Shown piece by piece: positions 29,338 to 39,340 of a DNA stretch of 64,000 nucleotides (its first letter is position 1; each line of letters starts with the position of its first letter). A model generated the notes under the pieces. That model was not told where the DNA came from and did no database searches. It saw nothing but the letters and a program-made list of their open reading frames with translations. The translations under genes and the position numbers were made by a program. This DNA is from Pseudomonas sp. ICMP 561 (GTDB taxonomy: Bacteria; Pseudomonadota; Gammaproteobacteria; Pseudomonadales; Pseudomonadaceae), in contig NZ_LKBT01000003.1 in the NCBI RefSeq assembly GCF_002699985.1, positions 175,331-239,330 on the forward strand, in the 5' to 3' direction.

Positions 29338-30216
29338 CTAACGGCGACGGCCAGTGATGCGAACCCAGCCATCACGGTTGGCGATCGGATCCAGCTCGAA
29401 GGTGTCGGCATAGGCAGCGGCAACTTCTTCGCCCTGTTCGGCAAGAATGCCGGAAAGCGCCAGGCGACCACCGGTTTTAACCAGTGTTGCCAGTTGCGGC
29501 GCCAGGGCGACCAGCGGACCGGCAAGAATGTTGGCGACCAGCACGTCGGCCTGTTGTGGCGGCATGTCTTCAGGCAGATACAGCTCGAAGCGCTCCGGCG
29601 CAATATTGTTGCGACCGGCGTTATCGCGTGATGCTTCCAGTGCCTGCACGTCGATGTCGGTGCCCACCGCCTGCTTCGCGCCCAGCAGCAGAGCGGCGAT
29701 GGCCAGAATCCCCGAGCCGCAACCGAAGTCCAGCAGGTCGCAACCGTTCAGGTCCTGACCGTCGAGCCATTCCAGGCAAAGTGCGGTGGTCGGGTGCGTT
29801 CCAGTACCAAACGCCAGACCTGGATCGAGCAGCAGATTGACCGCTTCCGGTTCCGGCGCGGCGTGCCAGCTTGGCACGATCCACAGACGTTGACCGAAGC
29901 GCATCGGCTGGAAGTTATCCATCCAGCTACGCTCCCAGTCCTGATCTTCGATGACTTCGCTCATGTGCTCCGGCAGCTCGGCGTCGGTCAGCAAGCGCAG
30001 GTGCGCCAGAACGTGCTCGGCGTCAGTGTCGGCTTCAAACAATGCCAGCAGATGCGTGTGCGACCACAGCGGCGTGGTGTTGAGTTCCGGCTCGAAGATC
30101 GGTTGATCTTCAGCGTCCATGAACGTGACCGATACGGCGCCGACTTCGAGAAGGGCGTCTTCGTAGGTTTCGGCTTGTTCAGGACTGATGGCGAGACGGA
30201 CTTGCAGCCAGGGCAT
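29338..30216 (-). CDS. prmA: Ribosomal protein L11 methyltransferase PrmA
   Basis: This 292-aa SAM methyltransferase trimethylates ribosomal protein L11. The N-terminal substrate-binding part begins [11 protein letters not shown]. The catalytic domain shows [30 protein letters not shown] and [11 protein letters not shown]. The gene is 28 bases upstream of the DUF3426 gene on the same strand, so they are probably cotranscribed. Confidence 0.96.
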   Translation of the reverse strand: MPWLQVRLAISPEQAETYEDALLEVGAVSVTFMDAEDQPIFEPELNTTPLWSHTHLLALFEADTDAEHVLAHLRLLTDAELPEHMSEVIEDQDWERSWMDNFQPMRFGQRLWIVPSWHAAPEPEAVNLLLDPGLAFGTGTHPTTALCLEWLDGQDLNGCDLLDFGCGSGILAIAALLLGAKQAVGTDIDVQALEASRDNAGRNNIAPERFELYLPEDMPPQQADVLVANILAGPLVALAPQLATLVKTGGRLALSGILAEQGEEVAAAYADTFELDPIANRDGWVRITGRRR

Positions 30217-30331
30217 GGCGGGTTACCTATGGAAATAGCAGGAAAGCCGCGAAGTTTACTTCAGGTTTGCTGTAATTGCTCGTTGGCAAACGTATCTGGA
30301 TCAGCCAGTCCGCCATTTGGCCTGGTGTTCA

Positions 30332-30793
30332 TTACGCCTTGAAATCGTAGGTGCCGTCTCCTTCAAGATTCAGATTGGTTTGTAGGGGCGTTATGTAGAA
30401 GAACCGCCCTGAAAATCGCAGGCCTTCAGGCGCGAAATCTACATGTACATAGCCCTCCATGCCGACTCGAATCGCCTCAAAGTCATCAGGCCCGGTCGGC
30501 TTGTTCCAGATGTAGGTGTACACAAATCCCGGCTCGGGCGTCCCTGGCTGGGAAATGAATTGATGCTGAATAGGAGTTTCGGCAGTTGCAGCGGGTATGC
30601 GCAGCTGAAATTGTTGGTAATCGCGGCGCTGTGGATTGCCTTTGCTGGCGTAGATTAGCCAGGCGCCGTCTTGCCACTCGGCAGTGATAGAGTCGGCCAC
30701 GATCTGGCCGTGAACGTGGCTCCACTGAAAATCACCCACTGCTTTCAGTCCATTCTCTGAGGCTGGAGTCGGGTCTTTACTTTGGTTGTCCAT
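30332..30793 (-). CDS. Unknown small protein
   Basis: This 153-aa soluble protein has no recognised family. It starts with a polar, disordered-looking stretch (MDNQSKDPTPASENG). A beta-rich body follows with several Trp and aromatic residues (FQWSHVHGQIVADS, YTYIWNKPTGPDD, LRFSGRFFYITPL), suggesting a lipocalin-like or other barrel fold, which is only an impression. The ATG at 30793 has GGAAA upstream and removes a 23-residue unlikely leader. It is isolated between prmA and accC, with a terminator-like hairpin before it. Confidence 0.7.
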   Translation of the reverse strand: MDNQSKDPTPASENGLKAVGDFQWSHVHGQIVADSITAEWQDGAWLIYASKGNPQRRDYQQFQLRIPAATAETPIQHQFISQPGTPEPGFVYTYIWNKPTGPDDFEAIRVGMEGYVHVDFAPEGLRFSGRFFYITPLQTNLNLEGDGTYDFKA

Positions 30794-30860
30794 GATGGGG
30801 TTTCCATGAATGAGCGCGTTATGCGCAGATGCAGGGTTGCCCCATTGCGGCCAATGGAAC

Positions 30861-30922
30861 AACTGTCAGAAATGACAGTTGCACGCCCGGAAACGAGAAG
30901 GCCCCGACAAGTCGGGGCCTTC
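30861..30922. terminator. Terminator-like hairpins after accC
   Basis: GAAGGCCCCGAC/GTCGGGGCCTTC (30897-30922) is a 12-bp perfect stem with a 2-base loop 27 bases past the accC stop, a strong candidate for the end of accB-accC. A second stem, AACTGTCA/TGACAGTT with loop GAAA (30861-30880), lies beyond it, ahead of the small unknown gene. Confidence 0.7.
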
Positions 30923-30948
30923 AGGCTTAGAACATTTGCTGATGAACG

Positions 30949-32295
30949 TTATTTCTGTTCAGCCAGCTTGTGTTCCAGGTAGTGAATGTTGACGCCGCCT
31001 TCGCAGAAGCCTTCATCACGGGTCAGATCACGGTGCAGCGGGATGTTGGTCTTGATGCCGTCGACCACGATTTCGTCCAGAGCGTTGCGCATGCGGGCCA
31101 TGGCCTCATCGCGGGTTGCGCCCCAGGTGATCAGCTTGCCGATCAACGAGTCGTAGTTCGACGGAACCTTGTAGCCGCTGTACAGGTGCGAATCGACCCG
31201 CACGCCGTTGCCGCCTGGCGCGTGGAAGTGCTTGACCATGCCTGGGCTTGGAATGAAGGTTTTCGGATCTTCAGCGTTGATCCGGCATTCCAGCGAGTGC
31301 CCGTGAATGACAACGTCATCCTGGGTAAACGACAGTTTGTTGCCAGCGGCGATGCTGAGCATCTCCTTGACGATGTCGATACCGGTGACCATTTCCGAAA
31401 CCGGGTGCTCTACCTGAACGCGGGTGTTCATCTCGATGAAGTAGAAACGACCGTTTTCGTAGAGGAACTCGAACGTGCCAGCGCCACGGTAGCCGATGTC
31501 GATGCATGCTTTTACGCAGGCTGCGAACACGTCTTTACGGGCTTGCTCATCGATGAACGGTGCCGGGGCTTCTTCCAGAACCTTCTGGTGACGACGCTGC
31601 AGGGAGCAGTCGCGGTCGCCCAGGTGGATCGCATGGCCCTGACCGTCGGAAATAACCTGGACTTCCACGTGACGTGGGTTGGTCAGGTATTTTTCCAGGT
31701 AGACCATCGGGTTGCTGAACCAGGCAGCCGCTTCAGCGCGAGTCTGCTTGGCCGCTTCGATCAGGTCTTCTTCCTTGTGCACAACGCGCATGCCGCGACC
31801 ACCGCCGCCGCCAGCGGCTTTGATGATCACCGGATAGCCCACTTCGCGGCCAATACGCAGCGCGGTTTCTTCGTCTTCCGGCAACGGGCCGTCGGAACCA
31901 GGAACAGTCGGTACGTTGGCGCGCTTCATGGCGTCCTTGGCGGAAACCTTGTCGCCCATCAGGCGGATGGTTTCAGCTTTCGGGCCAATGAACGCGAAGC
32001 CGGATTTCTCTACCTGTTCGGCAAAGTCGGCGTTTTCCGCTAGGAAACCATAGCCTGGGTGAATCGCTGTAGCGCCAGTCAGTTCTGCGGCAGAAATGAT
32101 GGCCGGGATGTTCAGGTACGACAGGTTGGCTGGCGCCGGACCGATGCAGACAGTTTCGTCCGCCAGGCCCAGGTGCATCAGCTCACGGTCTGCCGTGGAA
32201 TGGACCGCGACGGTCTTGATGCCCAGTTCTTTACAGGCACGCAAGATGCGCAAGGCGATTTCGCCGCGGTTGGCGATCAGGACTTTTTCCAACAT
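30949..32295 (-). CDS. accC: Acetyl-CoA carboxylase biotin carboxylase subunit AccC
   Basis: This 448-aa ATP-grasp enzyme carboxylates biotin on AccB in the first step of fatty acid synthesis. It shows [17 protein letters not shown], the glycine-rich [14 protein letters not shown], and [14 protein letters not shown]. The ATG at 32295 matches the family start; seven codons upstream are dropped. It is 17 bases downstream of accB. Confidence 0.97.
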   Translation of the reverse strand: MLEKVLIANRGEIALRILRACKELGIKTVAVHSTADRELMHLGLADETVCIGPAPANLSYLNIPAIISAAELTGATAIHPGYGFLAENADFAEQVEKSGFAFIGPKAETIRLMGDKVSAKDAMKRANVPTVPGSDGPLPEDEETALRIGREVGYPVIIKAAGGGGGRGMRVVHKEEDLIEAAKQTRAEAAAWFSNPMVYLEKYLTNPRHVEVQVISDGQGHAIHLGDRDCSLQRRHQKVLEEAPAPFIDEQARKDVFAACVKACIDIGYRGAGTFEFLYENGRFYFIEMNTRVQVEHPVSEMVTGIDIVKEMLSIAAGNKLSFTQDDVVIHGHSLECRINAEDPKTFIPSPGMVKHFHAPGGNGVRVDSHLYSGYKVPSNYDSLIGKLITWGATRDEAMARMRNALDEIVVDGIKTNIPLHRDLTRDEGFCEGGVNIHYLEHKLAEQK

Positions 32296-32312
32296 CGCAG
32301 GCTCTCCCCGGT

Positions 32313-32765
32313 TCAAACGATGGTGAACAGCGGCTGGTCATACTCAACCGGCTGACCGTTTTCTACCAGGATCGACTCGATCACACCGCTGACTTCAGCT
32401 TCGATGTGGTTCATCATTTTCATCGCTTCAACGATGCAGATGGTGTCGCCTTTCTTGACGGTCTTGCCGACTTCAACGAACGCTGGCGAGCCAGGCGCTG
32501 GAGTGCGGTAGAACGTACCTACCATTGGCGATTTGACAACGGTGCCGTTCAGTTTCGGTGCCGAAGGTGCTTCAGCAACGGCAGCAACCGGAGCAGCAGG
32601 CGCTGCGACTGGCGCGGCTACCGGGGCAGGCGCGTAGTACGGTTGTGCTGGAGTCTTGCTGTGACGGCTGATCCGTACGGATTCTTCGCCTTCACGAATC
32701 TCCAGTTCGTCGATGCCGGACTCTTCCAGCAGTTCGATCAGTTTCTTGACTTTACGGATATCCAT
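32313..32765 (-). CDS. accB: Biotin carboxyl carrier protein AccB
   Basis: This 150-aa carrier has an N-terminal helical part ([16 protein letters not shown]). An Ala/Pro-rich linker (about 45-75) follows, then the C-terminal biotinyl domain with EAMKMMN, in which Lys carries biotin. It is the carrier of the accBC operon, which is commonly autoregulated by AccB. Confidence 0.97.
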   Translation of the reverse strand: MDIRKVKKLIELLEESGIDELEIREGEESVRISRHSKTPAQPYYAPAPVAAPVAAPAAPVAAVAEAPSAPKLNGTVVKSPMVGTFYRTPAPGSPAFVEVGKTVKKGDTICIVEAMKMMNHIEAEVSGVIESILVENGQPVEYDQPLFTIV

Positions 32766-32846
32766 TAATCATCAACTCCCAAAGGTCGGTCAGGGGTAAA
32801 AGTTGTTAGTGGTTCGGGTCATGCAGCGCAGCCTGTGGCTGTGCGG

Positions 32847-33299
32847 TCATGGCTTCGAACTGACGGCCAATTGTTCCAGGGCGGCTTCAAGGGCCATTCG
32901 GTATCCGCTGGCGCCAAGGCCGCAAATCACCCCTACAGCAACATCTGAAAAGTAGGAGTGATGACGGAAAGCTTCACGTTTGTGCACGTTCGAAAGGTGC
33001 ACTTCGATGAATGGGATGCTCACTCCCAGCAACGCGTCACGTATTGCAACACTGGTGTGCGTAAAAGCGGCCGGATTGATCACAATGAAATCCACGCCTT
33101 CATCACGAGCAGCGTGGATACGATCAATCAATTCGTACTCGGCATTGCTTTGCAGATACATCAGATGGTGGCCGGCTTCACGTGCCCTTTTTTCCAGGTC
33201 CTGGTTGATCTGGGGCAGAGTGACTGCGCCGTAGATCCCCGGTTCACGGGTTCCAAGCAGGTTCAGGTTGGGGCCATGCAGTACCAGAAGAGTCGCCAT
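32847..33299 (-). CDS. aroQ: Type II 3-dehydroquinate dehydratase AroQ
   Basis: This 150-aa dodecameric enzyme of the shikimate pathway dehydrates 3-dehydroquinate. Conserved pieces are [18 protein letters not shown] (Arg and Tyr active site), [17 protein letters not shown] and [17 protein letters not shown]. It lies 81 bases upstream of accB, the usual order aroQ-accB-accC in pseudomonads. Confidence 0.96.
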   Translation of the reverse strand: MATLLVLHGPNLNLLGTREPGIYGAVTLPQINQDLEKRAREAGHHLMYLQSNAEYELIDRIHAARDEGVDFIVINPAAFTHTSVAIRDALLGVSIPFIEVHLSNVHKREAFRHHSYFSDVAVGVICGLGASGYRMALEAALEQLAVSSKP

Positions 33300-33428
33300 C
33301 GGATGATCCTTGTTATGGTTACGAGCATCAAAGCCCGGCGACTATGCCGCAAACATCCATGTACTGTCCAGTTAACTGCAATAGCTGGCACGATTACCGA
33401 AGTTCGCGAAAAGTTTGTGACTCAACGA

Positions 33429-35216
33429 TTAGATTTGGTCATTTGCTCTAATCAGCCGCTCTACAAGGCCTTTCGCGTCGATTTCGCCGACGACGCGAAC
33501 ATCGCCGCGCTCCTCGCCATTTTTGCCGAAGATCAGCAACGCAGGCGGGCCAAACAGCTTGTATCGATCCAGCAGGGCGCGTTGTTCGGCGTTGCTGTCA
33601 GTCATGTCAAAGCGGATCAGACGATATCCCTCAAGCTGGGCGATGACATCGGGATCCGGTAATACTTCATGCTCGATGACCTTGCAGCTGATACACCAGT
33701 CCGCGTACCAATCGAGCAACAAAGGCTGACCTGCATTTTTTGCTTCGCTCAACACCCGGTCCAGTTCGGCTGCACTGGTGATGGTCTGCCAGTTGGAGGT
33801 ATTAGCGGTCGCGGGACCGTTGTTGCTCAGTGTTGCCTGTGGTCGGCCCAATGGGCGGGTTGGGTCGGTCTGACCGCTCCACGCGCCGAACCAGCAGGTC
33901 AGGGCATAAACCAGCAAAAAAAGCCCCAGCAGTTGCGCCAGACGTTGGCGAGTGCTTTTCGGACCAAACTCCAGCGTGCCCAGAAACAGCGCGACGCCCG
34001 CCGCCAGCAGGCCGGTCAGCAGCAACGTGATCTGGCCCGGCAATACGCGACTGAGCAAGGCGATAGCCAGGCCCAGCAGCAACACGCCGATGGCGTTTTT
34101 AACTGTCACCAGCCATGGGCCGCTTTTCGGTAGCCAGGTCGCGCCGCCGGTTGCGACCAGCAGTAACGGAGCACCCATGCCCAGGCCCAGCGCGAACAGC
34201 TTCATTGCTCCACCCAGCGCGTCGCCGCTGGCGCTTATATAAAGCAGCGCACCGGCCAGCGGTGCAGACACGCAAGGTGAAACCAGCAGGCTGGAAACCA
34301 CACCCAGCACCGCCGCGCCCCACAACGAGCCGCCTTCGGTCTTGCCAGCAATGCGATCGAGTCGGTTACTGAGAGCTTGGGGCAGACGCAACTCGAAAGC
34401 GCCGAACATCGCGATCGCAAAGATCACGAAGAACAACGAGAACGGCACAAGCACCCAGGCAGATTGCAGTCGCGCCTGTAAGTTAAGGCCTGCACCGAAC
34501 ATACCCATCAATGCGCCAAGGGCGGCAAAACTGATCGCCATTGGCAACACGTACGCCAGCGACAGGCTCAAGCCGCGCAGCCCACCCACCTGACCACGCA
34601 AGACCACGCCGGACAGAATCGGCAGCATAGGCAATACGCAGGGGGTGAAGGTCAGGCCTATGCCTGCGAGGAAGAACAACGCCAGCTCTTTCCAGCTCCA
34701 GGCGGTAGCCGCAGACGGGGCAGGGACGGTGCTGTCAGCCGCTACGGCAGGGTCACCGATACTCAGTCGCTCGGTTTCAGGTGGATAACACAGGCCTTTG
34801 TCTGCGCAGCCCTGATAGGTCACCACCAGCGTGAACGGTCGGTTGTCACCCGGTTTGCGTGGCAGGTCGATGTCGAGAATGCCGTGGTAAACCTCAACGT
34901 CGCCGAAATATTCGTCGTGCTTCTTCTCGCCAGCCGGCAACTGCGCAGCGCCCAGGCCGATGTCTGCGGGTTCGGTGCGGAACTGAAAACGATGGCGATA
35001 AAGGTAATAGCCTTCGGTGGCGACGAAACGCAGCTTGATCGACTCGGGAGTGGTGTCGATCAGATTTAACTGAAATGCCTGACGGACGGGCAGGAAATCC
35101 TTGCTGTTATCCAGCGCTGCACCACCCAGCGTGGCATTCGGACGGCTGTCCAGCAGGCCAGCCCCCGTAGCGGGCAGGGCGAGGATCAACAGCATCAGGC
35201 AGAGCAAACGGCGCAT
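33429..35216 (-). CDS. dsbD: Thiol:disulfide interchange protein DsbD (DipZ)
   Basis: This 595-aa protein moves electrons from cytoplasmic thioredoxin to periplasmic DsbC/DsbG-type partners. The signal peptide begins MRRLLCLMLLILALPA. The periplasmic alpha domain holds CADKGLC. The eight-helix membrane domain has TFTPCVLPMLPILSG and SPCVSAPLAGA. A C-terminal thioredoxin domain has WCISCK. The ATG at 35216 is taken because the signal peptide starts there; upstream in-frame ATGs at 35246 and 35363 would precede it with a poor leader. Confidence 0.95.
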   Translation of the reverse strand: MRRLLCLMLLILALPATGAGLLDSRPNATLGGAALDNSKDFLPVRQAFQLNLIDTTPESIKLRFVATEGYYLYRHRFQFRTEPADIGLGAAQLPAGEKKHDEYFGDVEVYHGILDIDLPRKPGDNRPFTLVVTYQGCADKGLCYPPETERLSIGDPAVAADSTVPAPSAATAWSWKELALFFLAGIGLTFTPCVLPMLPILSGVVLRGQVGGLRGLSLSLAYVLPMAISFAALGALMGMFGAGLNLQARLQSAWVLVPFSLFFVIFAIAMFGAFELRLPQALSNRLDRIAGKTEGGSLWGAAVLGVVSSLLVSPCVSAPLAGALLYISASGDALGGAMKLFALGLGMGAPLLLVATGGATWLPKSGPWLVTVKNAIGVLLLGLAIALLSRVLPGQITLLLTGLLAAGVALFLGTLEFGPKSTRQRLAQLLGLFLLVYALTCWFGAWSGQTDPTRPLGRPQATLSNNGPATANTSNWQTITSAAELDRVLSEAKNAGQPLLLDWYADWCISCKVIEHEVLPDPDVIAQLEGYRLIRFDMTDSNAEQRALLDRYKLFGPPALLIFGKNGEERGDVRVVGEIDAKGLVERLIRANDQI

Positions 35217-35345
35217 GGCAGTCTCGAATCGCAAAAGTCCGCGCATGATAGCGGAGTGTTTCAAGGTGTGCAGGGATGGGGTTTGTAAGAGAGGGTTTCC
35301 GACGCGCCCGGCAATCAACGCATAACTGACTGGGCACGCTGGGTT

Positions 35346-35441
35346 CTGCGGGAGCGAATTCATTCGCGAAGGGTCGGTACATCCGCATAAAGTTTGTCGT
35401 CAGGAATACCGTCTTCCCGAATGAATTCGGTCCTACCAGTC
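35346..35441. repeat. REP-type inverted pair between dsbD and gcbA
   Basis: GGGAGCGAATTCATTCGCGA and a facing CCCGAATGAATTCGGTCC copy form a diverged pair in the 247-bp gap between gcbA and dsbD. Confidence 0.75.
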
Positions 35442-35463
35442 TTGCGCTCGCCCGTTAAAGAAC

Positions 35464-37122
35464 TCAGGCCTTGTCAGCCACGCTCAGCAGCATCGAGCTC
35501 TGCTTCGCGTCATATTCCAGGAACACGTGATTACGGCCGGCATGCTTGGCCCGGTACAGCGCTTCGTCGGCGCGAGAGGCCAGCAGCAGGCTGTCGTCCT
35601 TGTCGCCCATTTCCACAACGCCAGCGCTGAAGGTGCAGAACAGATCAGCCGGTTGCGCGGGGTAATGGATTTCGGCAAAGCGACGGCGGATTTCATCCAG
35701 CGTGAAGTGGGCGCTCTGGATATCCGTGTCAGGCATCACGATGGCGAATTCTTCTCCGCCATAACGGCCAATGTAGTCGGTCTTGCGCAGTCGCTGTTTG
35801 AGGAACAACGCCAGGCTCTTGATCACCCGGTCGCCCATGGGATGCCCATGGCTGTCGTTGACCTTTTTGAAGTGGTCAATATCCAGCATCGCGAAGCACA
35901 GCCGCTGATTTTCCCGACGGGCACGGAAGCAGCAGTCTTCCAGCAATTGCAGAATATGGGTGTGGTTATACAGGCCGGTCAGGCTGTCCCGAACCATGCG
36001 TGCCTTGAGATTGCGCGCCCGCGCAGCACGGTTGCGCACGGTGGTAATCAGGTGGCGCGGCTTGATTGGCTTGGTCAGGAAGTCATCGCCGCCTTCGCTC
36101 ATGGCATCCAGCTGCTTGTCCAGATCATCTTCAGCAGACAGATAAATGATTGGCACACTGACATAGCGGTCGTTATGGCGGATCACTTTGGCCAGTTCGG
36201 TACCCGTACAGCCCGGCATGTACATATCGAGGATGATCAGGTCCGGCTGGAAGTCAGCGAGTTCAGCCATGGCCTGGATCGGGTCAAGCAATGTACGGGT
36301 CACGATCCCGGCACTGTTGAGCAGGCGCTCGGTATGCAAAGCCTGGGCGCGGGAGTCATCAATAATCAGCACCTTGTAAGGCTCGTACTGCGCCACGCAG
36401 GTGAGGATTTCGATTTTCTCCAGCAGGCTAGAAGCTTCCAGCGTACCGGTCAGAAACTCCTCGCCACCCGCACGCACAGCGGCCAGACGTGTCGGGGTAT
36501 CCGTTTCGTGATGACTGAAAAAAATCAGCGGCAGTTTCTGTTCAAGCCCCTGCTGCACACCTGCCGCCAGTTTCAGGCCTTCGCCTGGGCCGCAGAAATC
36601 CACATCGATCACGATGGCAGAGGGATGACGATGAGCCATGGCTGTCTGGAAATCACTTAGACCGTCCAGCGCCTGAGCGTACAGCCCAAAAAAGTCCAAC
36701 TGCTTGCTCAAGCGCTCGGCTCGTTCGAAATCCTGCAAGGCAATATAGATAGGCTTGCGCAACGGCGGTAGCGAGGTTTGCTCGAAACGATCGCCATGAC
36801 GCAGACCTGTGCGGGACAGCCGCTGCATCAAACTGTTGAGTTCAGTAATCAGGTTGCTGGTTAACCGTCCACGATTCGCTTCGACCGCTTCCAGCGACGC
36901 ATTGATGGCTTGCGCCAGCTCGATATGCTCGATTTGCTCAAAACGCTCGGCAAAACGCAGCAGACGCTGATTGGCATCCTGAAATTCCGCCATATCTGTC
37001 GCAGACCACTCGCCCTGCTGCAGTCGCTGCCAAGCCTCAAGAATCTGACGTGCCTGATGAATGACGCGCTGAGCGAAGTGATGTTTGAGACGATCGCGAT
37101 TTGGATCTGCTGGCTCGGTCAT
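35464..37122 (-). CDS. gcbA: Diguanylate cyclase GcbA with two receiver domains
   Basis: This 552-aa cytoplasmic c-di-GMP synthase has an N-terminal helical region (about 1-120). A first receiver-like domain lacks the usual acidic pair and Lys (FLTGTLE). A canonical second receiver has VLIIDDSRA, LILDMYMPG and TKPIK, and a C-terminal GGDEF domain has GRYGGEEF. An RKTD inhibitory I-site lies five residues before GGEEF, so product inhibition is expected. The order next to dsbD matches PA4843 (GcbA/AdcA). In P. fluorescens and P. aeruginosa GcbA promotes attachment; that role is carried over by homology. Confidence 0.92.
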   Translation of the reverse strand: MTEPADPNRDRLKHHFAQRVIHQARQILEAWQRLQQGEWSATDMAEFQDANQRLLRFAERFEQIEHIELAQAINASLEAVEANRGRLTSNLITELNSLMQRLSRTGLRHGDRFEQTSLPPLRKPIYIALQDFERAERLSKQLDFFGLYAQALDGLSDFQTAMAHRHPSAIVIDVDFCGPGEGLKLAAGVQQGLEQKLPLIFFSHHETDTPTRLAAVRAGGEEFLTGTLEASSLLEKIEILTCVAQYEPYKVLIIDDSRAQALHTERLLNSAGIVTRTLLDPIQAMAELADFQPDLIILDMYMPGCTGTELAKVIRHNDRYVSVPIIYLSAEDDLDKQLDAMSEGGDDFLTKPIKPRHLITTVRNRAARARNLKARMVRDSLTGLYNHTHILQLLEDCCFRARRENQRLCFAMLDIDHFKKVNDSHGHPMGDRVIKSLALFLKQRLRKTDYIGRYGGEEFAIVMPDTDIQSAHFTLDEIRRRFAEIHYPAQPADLFCTFSAGVVEMGDKDDSLLLASRADEALYRAKHAGRNHVFLEYDAKQSSMLLSVADKA

Positions 37123-37247
37123 ATCGGGCTACGTGTGTGTTCTCTGATAGATCACTGCTGGCGCTATGCTACCACCTACTTTCCGCCTAGCACGTACCCC
37201 AAGTCAAATAGTTGGCAACATTTAGATGACTGGACGGTTTTTGCCCC

Positions 37248-37748
37248 TCAACGCCCGGTTGTGGCGCTCCATTTCTCGGTTTTTGCAGGCAATGCTTCTC
37301 GCCCCGGCAGCAGACTTGGCATATCCCGCAGCCTGATCCACGGCTCATTCTGCCAATGAATAACGCTTAGCTCGCCATCTTGCCATTCCAGTCGCGCGGG
37401 TGTCGGGCTGTTGTGGTGTGAATGAAGGCGCGCGACGAACAGGGCGGGCATGACTTCGTGGGTGATCCACTGGCGCAACTGGCTGTTGGCCGGGTGATGG
37501 TGGTGGACCAGCAAGGCATACGCGGCAGACTCGCTGACCATGAGCATTTCTTGGGCCTCATCGTAGTAATTCAGGTTCAGGGTGCAGCGCTGGTCGGGGT
37601 CGAGCTTGCGAACCAGACGGTTCTCAAGAAACAGGCCCATCAAGCGGCCCAGGTCACGGGCGCAGAACCAGGCTTGCTGCTCCATGATCAGGGCATGCAG
37701 GTGACGTTTCTGATGGGTGAAGCGTAGGGGTTCGAAAGGCGTGTCCAT
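37248..37748 (-). CDS. BRO-N (phage antirepressor-type) domain protein
   Basis: This 166-aa protein has an N-terminal BRO-N-like fold (FCARDLGRLMGL, MLMVSESAAYALL, LRQWITHEVMPAL). It then has a C-terminal piece with two WQ/W-rich strands (LEWQDGELSVIHWQNEPWIRL). BRO-N domains occur in phage antirepressors and in host proteins that may bind DNA. The ATG at 37748 follows AAGGA and avoids a 41-residue leader. It stands alone between gcbA and the divergent DUF2333 gene. No other phage genes are nearby, so it is probably a domesticated gene. Confidence 0.8.
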   Translation of the reverse strand: MDTPFEPLRFTHQKRHLHALIMEQQAWFCARDLGRLMGLFLENRLVRKLDPDQRCTLNLNYYDEAQEMLMVSESAAYALLVHHHHPANSQLRQWITHEVMPALFVARLHSHHNSPTPARLEWQDGELSVIHWQNEPWIRLRDMPSLLPGREALPAKTEKWSATTGR

Positions 37749-38257
37749 GCTGTCTGTCCTTGTTATTAGCTGAAGGCGTCGGGAGCTAAGAACACCCAAT
37801 CTAGTGCCGGCATATTCCCCCGGAGGGTCTTTTATTAGCCGACTCCCGACATGACAGACGAACAGACGCATTAAACGGCTGCGCTAAGTGACCTTAGCGC
37901 AGGCGCAAAAAAACCGCTGTCTATCGTGGCGGGTGTACGGATTGTGAGTTCTTAGGCTCAGGGCCGGAATGATCAAAGAGCAGCCGTTTTGGGTCAATGG
38001 CCGATGCTGTAGGACATTTCTGCTTTTGTTGTGGTTGTTTCATAGGCAACAACACCAACCCCTGTAGGAGCTGCCGAAGGCTGCGATGGCGGTGTTTCAG
38101 GAGGATTGCGTTCGCAGCCTTCGGCAGCTCCTACAGATTTTGCATTTGCTGGGTGACCATCCTCAACAAAACCTCCCACCCTGACATACCTGCAAAAGGC
38201 ACCTTGCTGTAAGGTTGCGGTCAGAGCACTGAACCCCGTGATTGAAAGGACATAGCC
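37749..38257. other. Divergent intergenic region with palindrome and REP pair
   Basis: No gene lies here. A perfect 24-base dyad (CTGCGCTAAG, TGAC, CTTAGCGCAG) lies at 37879-37902, followed by an A-tract. A REP pair with arms CTGTAGGAGCTGCCGAAGG lies at 38062-38136. The region should hold promoters for the BRO-N and DUF2333 genes. Confidence 0.8.
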
Positions 38258-39337
38258 ATGCTGGATTGGAAGAACCGCGCAGGCAGCGCGAAAGAGCGCG
38301 TCGATGAACCGGCTTCGGTCAAGCGCCGTGGTTACCTGGGCGGGCTGTTTTACAGCCGTGCGCTGGGTGCCTTGGTTGCGATTTACCTGGTGGTCACGTT
38401 GCTGATCGGTTGGTACTGGAGCAGTGAACCGGCGTTGTTCCCCGTCCAGCAAAATGCTCAGGCTGCGGCCGAGCGTGAAGGCAAGCAGATGGTGATTGGC
38501 TACACCACTGTCGAAACCCTTAAAACCGTTGTAAACACTCTGCTTGAAAAGCGTGGCGGTTACCTGTCCAACGACCGCTTCCCACCTGGTCTGTGGCTGG
38601 ACAATATTCCTAGCTGGGAATACGGCGTGATGTTCCAGGTGCGGGACTTGAGCCGTGCCATGCGTAAGGATTTTTCTCGTTCGCAGTCGCAATCCGCTGA
38701 AGACGGTGATCTGGCCCGCGCTGAGCCGCTGTTCAACTTCAGCAACAACAGCTGGATTCTGCCTTCCAGTGAGTCTCAGTACCGCGAAGGTATTGCGGCA
38801 CTGAATCGTTACGAAGCGCGTCTGTCCGACCCTAATTCAAAAACTGCGCTGTTTTATGCGCGCGCTGACAACCTCAGCAACTGGCTGGGCGACGTCAACA
38901 CCCGTCTGGGTTCGCTGTCGCAGCGTCTTTCGGCCAGCGTTGGCCGTGTGAAACTCAACAGCACCTTGAAGACCGAAGCAATGGTTGCCGTGAAGCCGGG
39001 CGAAGTGCCGCAGGTTGACGAAGAAATCGTTGAGACGCCATGGCTGAAAATCGACGACGTGTTCTACGAAGCACGCGGTCAGGCTTGGGCGCTGTCGCAC
39101 TTGCTGCGCGCCATCGAAGTTGATTTTGCCGATGTGCTGGCCAAAAAGAACGCCACCGTCAGCGTGCGTCAGATCATTCGTGAGCTGGAAGCTTCCCAAG
39201 AACCGCTGTGGAGTCCGATGGTGCTCAACGGGAGCGCGTTCGGTGTGTTGTCTAACCACTCGCTGGTCATGGCCAACTATATTTCCCGCGCTAACGCCGC
39301 TGTGATCGACCTTCGTCAACTGCTGTCGCAGGGCTGA
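38258..39337 (+). CDS. DUF2333 family membrane-anchored protein
   Basis: This 359-aa protein has one N-terminal membrane helix (about 30-50, RALGALVAIYLVVTLLIGWYW... start cut) and a long extracytoplasmic helical domain. The family is restricted to proteobacteria and has no known function. A good GAAAGGA site precedes the ATG. It is four bases upstream of the NUDIX gene, matching PA4842-PA4841. Confidence 0.9.
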   Translation: MLDWKNRAGSAKERVDEPASVKRRGYLGGLFYSRALGALVAIYLVVTLLIGWYWSSEPALFPVQQNAQAAAEREGKQMVIGYTTVETLKTVVNTLLEKRGGYLSNDRFPPGLWLDNIPSWEYGVMFQVRDLSRAMRKDFSRSQSQSAEDGDLARAEPLFNFSNNSWILPSSESQYREGIAALNRYEARLSDPNSKTALFYARADNLSNWLGDVNTRLGSLSQRLSASVGRVKLNSTLKTEAMVAVKPGEVPQVDEEIVETPWLKIDDVFYEARGQAWALSHLLRAIEVDFADVLAKKNATVSVRQIIRELEASQEPLWSPMVLNGSAFGVLSNHSLVMANYISRANAAVIDLRQLLSQG

Positions 39338-39340
39338 TCG

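Noticed and set aside
30970..32043. 357-aa plus-strand frame opposite accC
   Set aside because: Antisense shadow; accC is unambiguous.
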